DNA of 64,000 nucleotides, taken from NCBI GenBank assembly GCA_037355855.1, contig CM074760.1, positions 2,286,501-2,350,500 of the forward strand, given 5' to 3'. Positions within the stretch are counted from its first letter, which is position 1. Each line of letters opens with the position of its first letter. Position numbers and translations under genes: made by a program. Source of the stretch: Pseudo-nitzschia pungens (Eukaryota; Bacillariophyta; Bacillariophyceae; Bacillariales; Bacillariaceae). Below are positions 35,918-46,139 of this stretch, in pieces. The notes beneath the pieces were generated by a model. It did no database searches. It saw only the letters and a list, made by a program, of their open reading frames with translations, and was not told the origin of the DNA.

Positions 35918-37255
35918 TTAGCCTGCTCTAGCTTCTAGTAAACTTTGCGTGATGTTGACCTCGATTCCTCGTCGATTCTTTCGCGCGGCGGCATCTCTCT
36001 TGAATATTTTTAAACCATTGAAGCGCTGCTTCGGTCGTTTTGACAACTTGAGTCCACCACTTGCCCCGCGAGACCGAATGCGGCTCCGGTCACGGGCATT
36101 GGAGTGCCTTTCCGATTTCTTGTTATACTGGCCCCAGCATTCTTCCTTCAACCCAAAAGCGTGCGCCAACGTCGCTCCGGCATTCTCATCGGCAATGTCC
36201 ACCTCTACAAGAGCGTGGCTGGGGTGCTTCGCCACAAAGTCCCGAACGTATCGCAAGTGGTAGTTGTAAACTGCCTCGAGATGCGTGCGAATGGTGCTAT
36301 CTGTGAGTGGCACCGTCTTTCGGGACCGTTGGGGTGTCTTCATGTTTATGAACGGGTGTAAGTCGTCGTCTTCCACATTGTCGTAAACGGGATGGTATTT
36401 GCGACTGCCATCTCTCTTCTCATCCTCTGTGGGTTCAAAGAGAAAACGAGTCGAATTTTGCTCGAAGAATTCGTTGATAATATAGAATCTCAAGTATTCG
36501 CTCCAGGCGAAGACGCTGTCAATCCACGACTCGACGGATCGTTGGTTCAATATCAGGGTCGCATTCGGATATTGCTCGTGTATCTTCTCAAGGTGATGGT
36601 GCTGCGGAAAGATTATTCGCTGCTTGATGGCCGCCGAATCCTCCGAAGAAAGCAACCGCCCATCTTCCAGCAATGTCCTCCCCTCATAGACGTTGAAATG
36701 TCGCGGCCCGTTGATTTCCGTGTAGACATCGTAGTCACCACAACCACCGAGAATGGGCGATTTAGTGATGAGGTTTTCAAGGATGCAGCGGCTCATTAAT
36801 TTGTTGTTTTTTGTTGTCTTGGGATTGTCTTGGGGTTCGCAGCACCGCCAGTGCTGTGCCGTGAGCCCGTTGCATCGGAAAAAGGAAAATATGCTGCTTG
36901 TTCCTGCCTTTGGAAAACCGACGTTGATTATGGGCTTTGGGAGACGAAGAGTTTCCGGCTCTTCAAACATAACATCGATGGGTGAAAGATCATCCCGATG
37001 CTTCTGCTTCGGCTTCCATTCTTTTTCCAGCGAACCTGAATTGTTTCGGGTGCGATCGAAACCCCCTTTCGGTTGCAAACGTGCATGTGTGTCGTTTGCA
37101 TGGCTGGGGCCAACCAAACCGAGATTGTGATGCAGGGCTTGGTTCTCTCGGTCGGTAGCGTTGTGTATGAAAAGTACCGCGAAACTATTGTAGATGATGC
37201 TTGCACAAATCAATATTCCACCTAACGCAAGGTAGATGTGGAAACATCGGCGCAT
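35918..37255 (-). CDS. Type II membrane sulfotransferase (P-loop, PAPS-dependent)
   Basis: A 445-residue, single-exon protein. TM helix at residues about 8-30 (YLALGGILICASIIYNSFAV) after MRRCFH, giving a Golgi-type anchor. The 5'-phosphosulfate loop is GFPKAGTSS at 113-121, right after the beta strand PIINV. The 3'-phosphate site is LILNQRSVESWIDSV at about 234-248. Between them are paired Cys residues (CRC..CCEP, GGCGDYD). The C-terminal region (YHLRYVRDFVAKHPSHALVEVDIADEN) matches the last helix-strand of the sulfotransferase fold found in large algal families. Predicted to transfer sulfate from PAPS to a glycan or protein Tyr in the Golgi; acceptor unknown. The last 80 residues are Lys/Arg-rich and low complexity. 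Start at 37255 is the first ATG, directly before the TM. Confidence 0.8.
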   Translation of the reverse strand: MRRCFHIYLALGGILICASIIYNSFAVLFIHNATDRENQALHHNLGLVGPSHANDTHARLQPKGGFDRTRNNSGSLEKEWKPKQKHRDDLSPIDVMFEEPETLRLPKPIINVGFPKAGTSSIFSFFRCNGLTAQHWRCCEPQDNPKTTKNNKLMSRCILENLITKSPILGGCGDYDVYTEINGPRHFNVYEGRTLLEDGRLLSSEDSAAIKQRIIFPQHHHLEKIHEQYPNATLILNQRSVESWIDSVFAWSEYLRFYIINEFFEQNSTRFLFEPTEDEKRDGSRKYHPVYDNVEDDDLHPFINMKTPQRSRKTVPLTDSTIRTHLEAVYNYHLRYVRDFVAKHPSHALVEVDIADENAGATLAHAFGLKEECWGQYNKKSERHSNARDRSRIRSRGASGGLKLSKRPKQRFNGLKIFKRDAAARKNRRGIEVNITQSLLEARAG

Positions 37256-37657
37256 TCGGACTTTCTTTTGCGACCTTTGTGGCAGCTGATCATATCATCT
37301 ATTTTCAACAGAAAAGAGTGACGTTTTTTCAACGGGACTCGAATTTTTACAAGGTCGGCTTATATGAGGCTTAGATAATTTTGGCGCGCCACGCGCCACG
37401 TGATAGTTTCTCTTGTTTAATCCCGAGTCCAGAAATACTAGTAGAATTCACATGAAAATCACTTATAACACGGCATACTTAGTATAAATGGCACCTCTGG
37501 TTGGAATGGTTCCACTCAGTCTTAAGCAACCGGACCTCCGGTGCTCCTCTATCTATATAAAGAAGAAACAGAAAATTGGCATCCGCAACCTTGCAACCTT
37601 GCGCTGGTGATACTCCGAGTGCGCCATTTTCCAATCTACCCCCTAAACCGCGTCATT

Positions 37658-37862
37658 GCCCCTCTCTTAGCAAATCGACTCCCGCGTCGTTGCGCCTCTC
37701 TTAGCAAATCGACTCCCTCGTCGTTGCGCCTCTATTAATTAACAAATCGACTCCGTTGTTGCGCCTCTCTTAGCAAATCGACTCCCGTGTTGTTGCCCCT
37801 CTCTTAGCAAATCGACTCCATTGTTGCGCCTCTACCGGTACCGTATTAACAAATCGACTCCG
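37658..37862. repeat. Minisatellite, about 34-bp unit, six copies
   Basis: The unit is approximately GCGCCTCTCTTAGCAAATCG plus ACTCCCTCGTCGTT. Copies begin near 37658, 37692, 37726, 37762, 37796 and 37827. Two copies carry ATTAATTAACA or ACCGGTACCGTATTAACA in place of TCTTAGCA. Non-coding. Confidence 0.85.
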
Positions 37863-38881
37863 TATTAATGAGAGGAAAAAAAAATTCTTAGGGCAAGGCA
37901 AGTGCGAAAGGCAATGTAGGATCGTATGATCCGTACCATTGACCCAAGCCTACCTTTGTCCAGTGCCGTAGTGAACAGAGCTGAACAGCGAGGAATGAGC
38001 AGGTACAGTAGAATGTAGAGCAGTAGGCAGAGTTGCTGAGCAAGGGTCTTTGGTATGGATACTATTCTCATTGTTTTTGCAAAGAGCAAGCCTTAAAGCT
38101 GTCTTCGTGATGGACCGACAATGGCGGTCTGAGAAAAAGTTCCCACCCATTCCCACCCTTGTGATGCACCTTTGCAACTGCTTCTAGCATGGGACTTAAG
38201 CCCTGCTACGTGCAGTCCCATATGCGATCATACTTTCTCTCTAGCAGCTTTGTTAGCCCTCCAAACCTATGTATTATAGTTTGTATACCTATACATAGGA
38301 CCACAGGTCCCATAGCTCCTAGGAGGGTTGGTCAACTAGCAACAGGCCAGACGAGTAGCAGATTCGCAAAGAAAACTCGCACTTTTTTTCCTGTTGAACC
38401 AAACTCGCATTTAATGCTAGTTTAAAAAGAACGGAATTTTTAGTCCCGTGAAAACTTGCACTTTTTGGTCTCGAAAAAAGTGCGAGAAAAAAGTGTGAGT
38501 TTATCCCTCCAAATTGTGTTCCAAAAGGGGGATGTGAGTTGACAAGTTTGACTCAAAAAATTGCGCGATTCGCGCGAAAATATTTACAGTTCCGGAAGAT
38601 CCAGAAAGAACCATGTAACTTGTAACTTACCCGTAACCTTAACTATTACCGTGCTCTACATTTTAGATTACAATTTTAAGAGTACCAACACCGTACGGTA
38701 CGTACCGTACGTATGGAAACAAAGGAAAAGAAGCCAGATTCCGATGTCGGTTACAGCGTTTTTGGACTACGTAATAGGATCACCAATAATGAGCGAGAAA
38801 CTGTCTTTTCATTCCAAATCTTGTTACCATCTGCTTTCTTTCACCAATCAAAACTCCCTCTTTAGGTGGGACTATGAACGG

Positions 38882-38960
38882 ATTCCTAACAGGTGAACCC
38901 TGTTCTCGTAGAAAATAGAACTATCGAATGGAGAACAGAGGGTCAGCTGGTTGGAATTCC
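38882..38960. repeat. Hairpin element, diverged copy of the one at 46861
   Basis: The left arm ATTCCTAACAGGTGAACCCT continues to GTTCTC; the right arm (38931-38960) ends CAGCTGGTTGGAATTCC. The arms are imperfect inverted repeats. The loop starts CTCGTAGAAAAT, matching TTCCGTAGAAACG in the loop of the element at 46861-46937. Shared arm ends and loop suggest one small dispersed family. Confidence 0.55.
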
Positions 38961-39539
38961 TTACAGTTGACCACCTTATTGCAAAATACCGTAAAACTAT
39001 CGGATGTAGATAAATAAGTCTGGAAGAAATAAAAAATAACAATGAAAATGCCGTAAGGTCTTACTTCATTTTGAAGCACCAATTGACACCACTTGTTCTA
39101 CGCGACCGACATGCTCGCCAATGCTAACCCGCCTTCCAACATCTACTCCCTTCTCTTCGATTAACCCGAACCAAAACAACATACGGTACCGTTATCGATT
39201 TTCGGCATTACGACGCTGATTCGTCGAATATTACTGGAAGGCGGCATAGTCTCAAGCCGTTTGTTGCCCTGGCAAGCTCGCAAAATCTCATATTAGATTG
39301 GAAGTCGTTATCTCTTACATAACTGGTTTGGGCGATTCCCTCCACTGAAAGTATCCGATGAATCATGTCAACGCATATCATTTGAAAGTGCAGCTCTCTA
39401 CAAAATCAACGAAAGAATTCATAAAATCGGATAAGGATTTTTCGATCGAAAATACCGTTTTCATGCTCAGTTTTGTCGTCCTCATATTATTATTTCAAGT
39501 CTTGCAATAAAGAAAGGAAACTGCCAATTTTTTTACATC

Positions 39540-41195
39540 ATGTTGACCGAAGATGCGTCAAGGACCACCTCCAAGAAGGGGATCTTTATGTGGTTCAAGG
39601 AAATCTATTCCACATGTCTCTTGATCTTCTGCTCGATCATCGTGCTCACAGTGATCTTTAAAAACAACACCAAGCTTTCGGAGAAAAGTTCATGGGCTGC
39701 CTTCTTCGTCTTTTGGATTGCTCTTTACTGGTTGTCGATGGTCGAAGGAGGACAAGCATCGCTTGTCGGTCTTCCTCCCGTCGACATGGAACTCTACAAG
39801 GACTCTCACAAAACCACCCACAAGATTATGCAAGTCATCAACAAAGGCGATACTCTCGATCGATATCTGATGGGCCGCCAGTTTATGGTTTTGGCTCTCG
39901 TCTTCGTCGAGAACTTGTGTGCTCACGCAATTGATCCCACCATGTCAATCCTGGGCATGCCCATTATTGTCAACAAGATGTTCTTGGATACAGGATTGGC
40001 CGTCTTCTTCATGACTGCGATGATCGGAAAGATCTCCGCCCAAGTGAACGCCTCACGTTGCATGTTGGACTACGTCAACACCTACTTCGCTTACTTCACG
40101 ATGCAAACCGCAAGATTGATCGAGGTATCGGGTTTGCTGCACTGCTGCTATCCCGTTCAGATTTTCTTCGCCTGGGCTGCTGGCCAGCCACTTGAATCAA
40201 AGGAACCCCCAAGAAGCCCTGTTCAGAACGTTTTCTTCTGGTTGCGCGTACTTGTGTCTACTGCGATTCTGGTATTCGCTTTTGCCGTAACCCTTGCCGC
40301 AATTGTAAATGGACAAACGACCATGTGGCCAGGAGTTCCAAGTGTTGTGACCATTATTCTCTTCTTCGTCTTCATGTCTGTTGTGGGAATGCTAGAGGGT
40401 ATGCAGATTGCCTTCTTCGCCGTTGCTAGAATGACCGAGGAAGAGCGGGCGAAGTCCACCTGGGCCAAGAGGACCTGTGATGTTCTGTTCGAGGGTGACG
40501 GGCGCAACTTGCCTGGCTTCATGATCGGCCGACAGATGTGCGTGACTCTATGCTTTTTCATCATTGCTAGAGTTACCACTGTGCAACTCAATGAAGGAGA
40601 TAAAAACATTTTTGGAGTATCGGACGCGACACAAGCATTCTTCGCCACTGGATTGCTCGGTGCTCTAATTACCACAATTGTCGCCTCCATCGCATGGCAA
40701 CTTGTGGCGTCTGCCTTTCCTATGGCGTTTTTGTCCACTCCTATCACCTACGTCCTTCTCCGATTCTGCCTTGGTCTCGAGTGGACCGGTCTCTGCCAAG
40801 GTTCTTGGGTAGTAGCACGTATTCACAGAAAGATTGTCAAGTTCAAGCGCGACGAAGTGTACATCGGAACCGCGGAAGAACGCGCCGCGAAAGCTAAGGC
40901 CAATCCAACGAAGTTCGAGGAAGACCACGAGGAGGCGATGAATGTGAAACCAGGACACATGTACCCCGGTGTGCCTACCCTTCCTCCCGACTTCAAAGGA
41001 GTCAAACGTACTCTGGAAGAGATCGAAGGATCTAGAGAGAGACCTGAAGGAAAAGCAGCAAGAAATCGAAGGTCGTCTGACCGAACTGGCAGCCCAGAAA
41101 AAGAAAATGCTCGGGGGGGCGGACGAGTGCTAAATGGTCATGGATTGAATTCCAGTGTGTATCAAACAATCATTGTAGGTTTCAAAACAGAATGA
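39540..41195 (+). CDS. SIT: Silicic acid transporter (SIT family)
   Basis: A ten-TM-type membrane protein that imports silicic acid, coupled to sodium in marine diatoms, for frustule formation. All hallmark motifs are present. First repeat: EGGQ (residues 69-72) and GRQF (112-115). Second: EGMQ (286-289) and GRQM (330-333). CMLD is at 174-177, followed by YVNTYFAYFTMQTARLIEVS. The paired EGxQ/GRQ reflects the internal inverted duplication of SITs. The unshifted frame ends at 41195 with an Arg/Gly-rich tail. Skipping one base at about 41028 (GAAGGATC) gives DLERDLKEKQQEIEGRLTEL and a stop at 41133, which is the C-terminal coiled coil expected for SITs. The true product is therefore probably about 530 residues and the annotated tail an artefact. 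Single exon. Codon use is more biased toward C-ending codons than in its neighbours, consistent with strong expression. Confidence 0.93.
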   Translation: MLTEDASRTTSKKGIFMWFKEIYSTCLLIFCSIIVLTVIFKNNTKLSEKSSWAAFFVFWIALYWLSMVEGGQASLVGLPPVDMELYKDSHKTTHKIMQVINKGDTLDRYLMGRQFMVLALVFVENLCAHAIDPTMSILGMPIIVNKMFLDTGLAVFFMTAMIGKISAQVNASRCMLDYVNTYFAYFTMQTARLIEVSGLLHCCYPVQIFFAWAAGQPLESKEPPRSPVQNVFFWLRVLVSTAILVFAFAVTLAAIVNGQTTMWPGVPSVVTIILFFVFMSVVGMLEGMQIAFFAVARMTEEERAKSTWAKRTCDVLFEGDGRNLPGFMIGRQMCVTLCFFIIARVTTVQLNEGDKNIFGVSDATQAFFATGLLGALITTIVASIAWQLVASAFPMAFLSTPITYVLLRFCLGLEWTGLCQGSWVVARIHRKIVKFKRDEVYIGTAEERAAKAKANPTKFEEDHEEAMNVKPGHMYPGVPTLPPDFKGVKRTLEEIEGSRERPEGKAARNRRSSDRTGSPEKENARGGGRVLNGHGLNSSVYQTIIVGFKTE

Positions 41196-42553
41196 AGTAT
41201 AACGTAAAAATAACAATGTTTTTATGTTGTCGTTATCTCCCCCTTTGAACGCGTTGGAATGCGCCGATATCGTGTAAAAACCTATGCGAAAGCATGAAAT
41301 TCGTCGCATCATGTAATCTCTTTTGAAACGCATGGGATGTGCTGCAATTACAAGATTACGTGAAGTACGAGTAACCTTACTACTGTATTTGAATTGTTGT
41401 CCATACTGATTTGGAAAACGAGAAAATTAGGCAGATACGTATGTCTTACCGGTACGGGTAGAGTACAAGCACGGGTATTTACGTCGAAAGCAAAGAGTAT
41501 CGTAAACCGAATTGCATGCCCCTACTAGTGCCGGTATTGAATAGAATCGTATGGTCATCCATTTGTTTTTTTAAACATTGTTGAAAAAATAATAATAATA
41601 GAAGGACATCTTTGTACTTTGCGGGTAGAGTATGAGTGTAAGGTTACGGGTATGGTGAAGCTAAACGAAAAATGCCACTCTCCTAATTAACCTTCTCTCT
41701 CTCAAAAGAGACCGATGAACAGTTGTTTATGCACGGTAATCTTTTACGAAGTAAAAGTTATGATTCGAGGAAGCTTACTTCGGTATTTACCAGAAACTGC
41801 CTCATACAGTAACCTTAGCCTTAAAATGCATTAGTAAAATCTTACGAAGTACAAGGACCAGTAACCTTAATTACGAGTCTAGTCGAAAACGTCATGTAAT
41901 CCGTGTTCCTCGTAATGTTACTTCGATCAATGGTATGTACGTCGTACGTAGTCATTGCCAAGCGCTCACGACTGAAAATCGGATTCCGTGAAATGATTAT
42001 TTTCAGTGTTTCTTCACTGTCGAAAAATTTAGTCTTTTTACAAGTAACCTTCGTACTCGTAAGGTACTCGTACGCACCAGTCAGACCTTAGTTTCCAATC
42101 TTACAAATACGAGTAATTAAAAGGTTAAGGTTACTTGTAGGAAGTAAGGTTACGAAGTAAGGTTACAGTAAACCTTAACTTTTACTGTATTACGAAGTAC
42201 GAGTAAGCCTTACTTCGAGTAATAACATTAATTAAACCTTACTCCGTTCGTACCGTAATTACGTGCTGGTTTCAGTTTGCTGCTTTTGCCTGTGCATACT
42301 CAATACGGTAGGTACGAACTTTTTTTCCGTTGGAGAGAAAAATTTGTTTCGATGATCGTTCTGAACTCAAGTCGTGCGTCGTGCCGAGCGATCTCTCCGA
42401 ATTTCAACTACGAGTACCGGTGTTCGAATTGGCGCAGCTCTTGTACTCCTTGTTGCAAGAGCAACAGCAACACCGAACTCCCATCAAAGTTCGACGTAGC
42501 AAACCAATTCATTTAGCTGAGCCAGCTATCCTTTTATTCGAAACAACGAAAAA
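41196..42553. other. Intergenic, densest field of GTAAGGTTAC/GTAACCTTAC words
   Basis: No gene is seen. Between 41360 and 42250 there are at least a dozen copies of AAGGTTAC or its complement, for example AGTAACCTTAC (41369), TAAGGTTACGG (41639), AGTAACCTTAG (41808), AGTAACCTTAA (41862) and a tandem pair at 42143-42166 (GTAAGGTTACGAAGTAAGGT). TACGTCGTACGTAG and TACCGGTACGGG also occur. Confidence 0.55.
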
Positions 42554-43003
42554 ATGGTAGTCCTGGAGGCCGCCGCGATCGGAGCGGCGGGCTATGGTCT
42601 CTACAAGGGAGGCGAAGCTGGTGTTCAGAAGGGCAAAGATTGTCACAGAGAATTGCAGCAGCAGAAAAAAAGATCATCGCAACGAGCTTCGTTGAATCAA
42701 AAGTTGAGAGCCAGAAGCGAACGTATAGCAGAGATTGTAAACATGAAAAAGAATGGCGGTTCGGCAAACTCAAGCAGTATCTTTGGCGGAAGCGCGCCGA
42801 CTTTTGGCAGCAGTATCTCTGGTAGCGATGATACAAGAACAAGCTATGCGGAACGTCGGAAGGCAGAGAAGGAAGCATCCTCCGATATTGACAATCGTCA
42901 CAAGGCTGTAATGAAGAAACTGGCATCCGGTCGTCAGGAAGAACGCAATAAGGGGACGAAGCTGAAAAAACTGCAAGCCATCAATCCATTCAAAAGGAAA
43001 TAG
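42554..43003 (+). CDS. Small basic coiled protein of unknown function
   Basis: 149 residues, single exon, preceded by CGAAAAA at the ATG. The N-terminus, MVVLEAAAIGAAGYGLYKGG, is a Gly/Ala-rich hydrophobic helix that could insert in or lie on a membrane; some diatom small proteins begin this way. Residues 30-65 (RELQQQKKRSSQRASLNQKL) and 98-149 are highly charged and likely helical. A Ser/Gly-rich linker (FGGSAPTFGSSISGSD) separates them. The protein ends in NPFKRK. No known domain. The conserved-looking N-terminal block and absence of stops support a real gene. Confidence 0.55.
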   Translation: MVVLEAAAIGAAGYGLYKGGEAGVQKGKDCHRELQQQKKRSSQRASLNQKLRARSERIAEIVNMKKNGGSANSSSIFGGSAPTFGSSISGSDDTRTSYAERRKAEKEASSDIDNRHKAVMKKLASGRQEERNKGTKLKKLQAINPFKRK

Positions 43004-43904
43004 TGAATGGCTTGGCAGTTGGTTTGTGCGAACCTACGTTCCGAAGCACGTTTTGATCCCACCTTTGTGCAATTTTTTTTCTTTTGGAGAGGAAATGCCT
43101 CGACGTAGCGAAACGCGTGACGAAATTGGCCCATGGCCCTTACTTTCGCCGAAAACAAGAGAGCTAGTAGAAATCGATTGAACGTCTGAAGGATCAAATG
43201 ATGAATGGTGTCGATATCGGGAGTGCTTCCAAGGTGGTGGAAAAGCCGTAGAAAACGTAAGGACTTTGATATACCTACGATGAAACAATGGTTGGTGAAG
43301 GTCATGATTACTACGTGTACTGGATGTAACAAATTGGCAAGAAAAAAATCCCAGAACGACACCAAGCAGATAGGTTTCGTGAGGAATAGCGTGTACCAAC
43401 GGAAAACCGAATCGTCGTGATATGCATGAACGTAGGTTCAGAATTGTAGCAGCATAGATTGTTTAAGTTGCAACGTTTTCACCAGAGGCTACATTGATAC
43501 TCGAATACATTCAGATCGTACGACTGCTGTAGCAACAAAAGGAATTTCACAGGATAGGTTTTGGGTGCGACATTTCGTCTCACTGCACAGATTATTAGTA
43601 CGTGTACGAATGGACACTTATGATTGTTGAATTATTCTGTCAAACTTCAAATATTACACCATATTGTAAATTAGTATCGAAAGAGAAACAGGACAAAAAC
43701 TGTACAGACATTCTTGGAATATCTTGTAAATTCAACGTGCATTTTTCAATTTTCACTCCGTTGTAATATTCGTCTTGTAACATCTTATGAAATAAATAAT
43801 TATACTAAATAGTTTGTGTCAATAATATTATGCTTTTAATGCGTTCGTTCAGTCTGGAATACTTCGATGTCCCACATTGAATGCCTTCTTTTTGGTTCGT
43901 TGCA
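43004..43904. other. Intergenic between convergent genes
   Basis: AT-rich; the final 200 bp contain several ATATTAC/TAAATA tracts. No gene or repeat family is recognised. Confidence 0.35.
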
Positions 43905-46139
43905 TTACACTGCACTTCTCCACGAGGCTCGCAATGTGATCAAAATCATCCCACTAAATGATAGAACAATCAGTAACAGCAATCCATTTGTATTGGCCAA
44001 AGCAAAATCAGTGCACAATGCCCCGTGGACGGCTTCCACGTACAGAGTATTCAATGTCGGGCAAGATAGAGCATCGATCCCCTGCTTGATAGCTTTGTTC
44101 ACTTCTACAAATTGCTCGTTCAGCAACAACATGTTATCGAAAAACAATCGAACTTGATTGTTTGGTCCACACAGTAATTCGATGCCTGATAATCCAAATA
44201 CGTCATTGGAAAATGATACTTGATTGTTTACTGCGTTGAGTGATTGTTCCAACACCTCTTGAGCCACAATCACTTCGCTCAATGGATTGACTCGGCATCC
44301 CGTTATGTACGTCGACAACCTTTGTTTTGCGAGGTCGTATATCTGCGATGACGAGTCATCATCCTTAGTGTTCATAACAATGTATTGGTCAAGAACGGCC
44401 AACACCGTATCATCCGGAGTTCCTCTGCCGCCAGATATCGTGCTGCTTTCTTCCGCGCTCAATCCTGTGGTACTGAATGAAGGTATGCACGAATCTGTTG
44501 TGATAGTGATGCCGAAACAAAACACCAGAACCAATACCCATGATGCCAAAACCACCATGACTTGAAGAGGTACTACCGTCCATCCAAAACAATCTTCAAC
44601 TTTAGGAGGCACCGTCTTGATATTTCTGAATTTGTGTTCCTTAAACACAACGGCAGCCATCAATGCTAGCTGACTAAAAATGATCAGCATGGTTATACAA
44701 ATGATCAGTGGGATGATCCACAAATAATCGGTTGTTTCGCTGACGGTTTTGTTGACATCCAACAAAAGATCGTTGATAGATGCACCCGTTGCTTTTGCTG
44801 TGTTCAACAATTTCGATATTGTTGGAATATAATTTACGTATTGTTTCGAGAAGTCTTCTCCCACAGTCCCTAGGTTGAAACCAAATTGAGCCATAAAATT
44901 GTCGATGGGAAATCCGGGGCAAATCGCTTCGTACTGCAATGGGGTTGTCTCTATCATTTCTCCTGCAGCAGATACCGCCTCGTCGACAATCTCTATGACA
45001 TTGTTGATTTCGTTGACAATCAGTGATATATCTTTGACAACATCACTAGAGCCCAAAGCAGCCGATTCGAGTGGTAGGTACATGTGCGTCATCAACAACA
45101 CACAGCACACCAGGGAGACAACGGCAAACAAGCCAAAGACAAATCGCGTTTGAATTTTGCGGCGCGATACGTGTTCGGGTTCAAAGGAGCAGCAACACGT
45201 TTGTCCACAAGCTTTGGTGATTTGTCCTTCCTTTTGGTTTTTTTCCCGTCCGATGGATTCGTCTTTGCTTTCGTCGCCAATGAGAACCGTCTTCGGTGGC
45301 AACGATCTCAAGGTCCACGACTTTTCCTTTGAGTTTGCTTCGCTCTTCTGCTCGCCTGACTGGGTAGCAGAGTGCACAATGTCGTCGAGTTCCATGTGCA
45401 ATTCGATTTCATCAAGGCTTTCCGCCCGATAATCGTTCTCATCCAAAGCAGCACATTTTATCTCGTCCGATTTATCTCCACAAGCATCCTCGTTTTTTGG
45501 CGTCGATGATTTGTTGGGTGTTTTCGAGTTCATCTTGCTCTTTACGCTTCCCAAAAACGCAGAAAACCTCGAATACGGCGAGGGCGAGTCCGCTCCCGCT
45601 TTTGACGATTTCTTTCGACTCTCTCGCAATGCCGGTTCGTCCATCGCGATCGAGTCGTCGTCTCCTACCGCTGCACCCACGGACACGTCCTGGTCGTCAC
45701 CCCGGAACAGCGTCCCCGAGGCCCCGCCGCGTTTTCTGCGTTCTTCGACGATGGATTGATCGTCGCTCTCCGAATCGTGAAAGGCGTGCCCCGCGGCACA
45801 TCCCATTCGTTCGCGACCCTGGCATTTGAGCAAGAGCAGGGTGATAAACCAAATCGATACCAGGCAGGACAACAATACCCCGATCCCGACCAAACCCTCG
45901 ATGTATTCCACCTTTTCGGCGCGATTGCCAGAAACAAAGGCCAATATCGAGTTCGGGGTGTCGACGTCCTGTCCAACGACAATTTTTTCCACGATGCTGC
46001 CCACTACCAAAAATTGATTCGGCTGCTCGTTGTGGCGTGCGGTGTTTGGATGGTTGGATGGATTCGTTGTTGCGCGAAATGAGTCAATGAAAGGGGGAAA
46101 CAACACCTCGCCGTGAGATATTACTTTATGTGTACACAC
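43905..46139 (-). CDS. Five-TM membrane protein with tweety/prominin-like topology
   Basis: 744 residues, one exon. Hydrophobic helices at about 82-104, 332-355, 472-498, 521-547 and 719-737. This gives a long phospho-acceptor-rich cytosolic loop (105-330) and two extracytoplasmic loops of about 115 and 170 residues. The first holds an EINNVIEIVDEAVSAAGEM helix; the second holds Cys residues in CIPSF, TGCRVN, LLCGPN and ALSC. Five TMs with two large Cys-bearing helical loops is the plan of prominin and tweety proteins, but I see no specific signature, so this is a topology analogy only. A CCCSF cluster just before TM2 could be palmitoylated. The N-terminal 45 residues may be untranslated; a later Met near TM1 was not found, so 46139 is retained. 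Confidence 0.6.
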   Translation of the reverse strand: MCTHKVISHGEVLFPPFIDSFRATTNPSNHPNTARHNEQPNQFLVVGSIVEKIVVGQDVDTPNSILAFVSGNRAEKVEYIEGLVGIGVLLSCLVSIWFITLLLLKCQGRERMGCAAGHAFHDSESDDQSIVEERRKRGGASGTLFRGDDQDVSVGAAVGDDDSIAMDEPALRESRKKSSKAGADSPSPYSRFSAFLGSVKSKMNSKTPNKSSTPKNEDACGDKSDEIKCAALDENDYRAESLDEIELHMELDDIVHSATQSGEQKSEANSKEKSWTLRSLPPKTVLIGDESKDESIGREKNQKEGQITKACGQTCCCSFEPEHVSRRKIQTRFVFGLFAVVSLVCCVLLMTHMYLPLESAALGSSDVVKDISLIVNEINNVIEIVDEAVSAAGEMIETTPLQYEAICPGFPIDNFMAQFGFNLGTVGEDFSKQYVNYIPTISKLLNTAKATGASINDLLLDVNKTVSETTDYLWIIPLIICITMLIIFSQLALMAAVVFKEHKFRNIKTVPPKVEDCFGWTVVPLQVMVVLASWVLVLVFCFGITITTDSCIPSFSTTGLSAEESSTISGGRGTPDDTVLAVLDQYIVMNTKDDDSSSQIYDLAKQRLSTYITGCRVNPLSEVIVAQEVLEQSLNAVNNQVSFSNDVFGLSGIELLCGPNNQVRLFFDNMLLLNEQFVEVNKAIKQGIDALSCPTLNTLYVEAVHGALCTDFALANTNGLLLLIVLSFSGMILITLRASWRSAV

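Larger units (their letters stand above)
37256..39539. other. Long intergenic region upstream of the silicon transporter
   Basis: Besides the minisatellite at 37658-37862 and the hairpin element at 38882-38960, there is an inverted pair CTCGCACTTTTTT (about 38375) / AAAAAAGTGCGAG (about 38475). The stretch 37880-38480 has the look of degraded transposon DNA but holds no coding domain. The last 300 bp before 39540 should contain the SIT promoter; no element could be identified by eye. Confidence 0.4.

Noticed and set aside
37658..37862. CRISPR-like repeat-spacer array
   Set aside because: Units are contiguous with no unique spacers, and this is eukaryotic DNA; it is a minisatellite.
37880..38480. 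Possible LTR or retrotransposon fragment
   Set aside because: No direct repeats, primer-binding site, gag or pol motif; only a vague transposon-like look.
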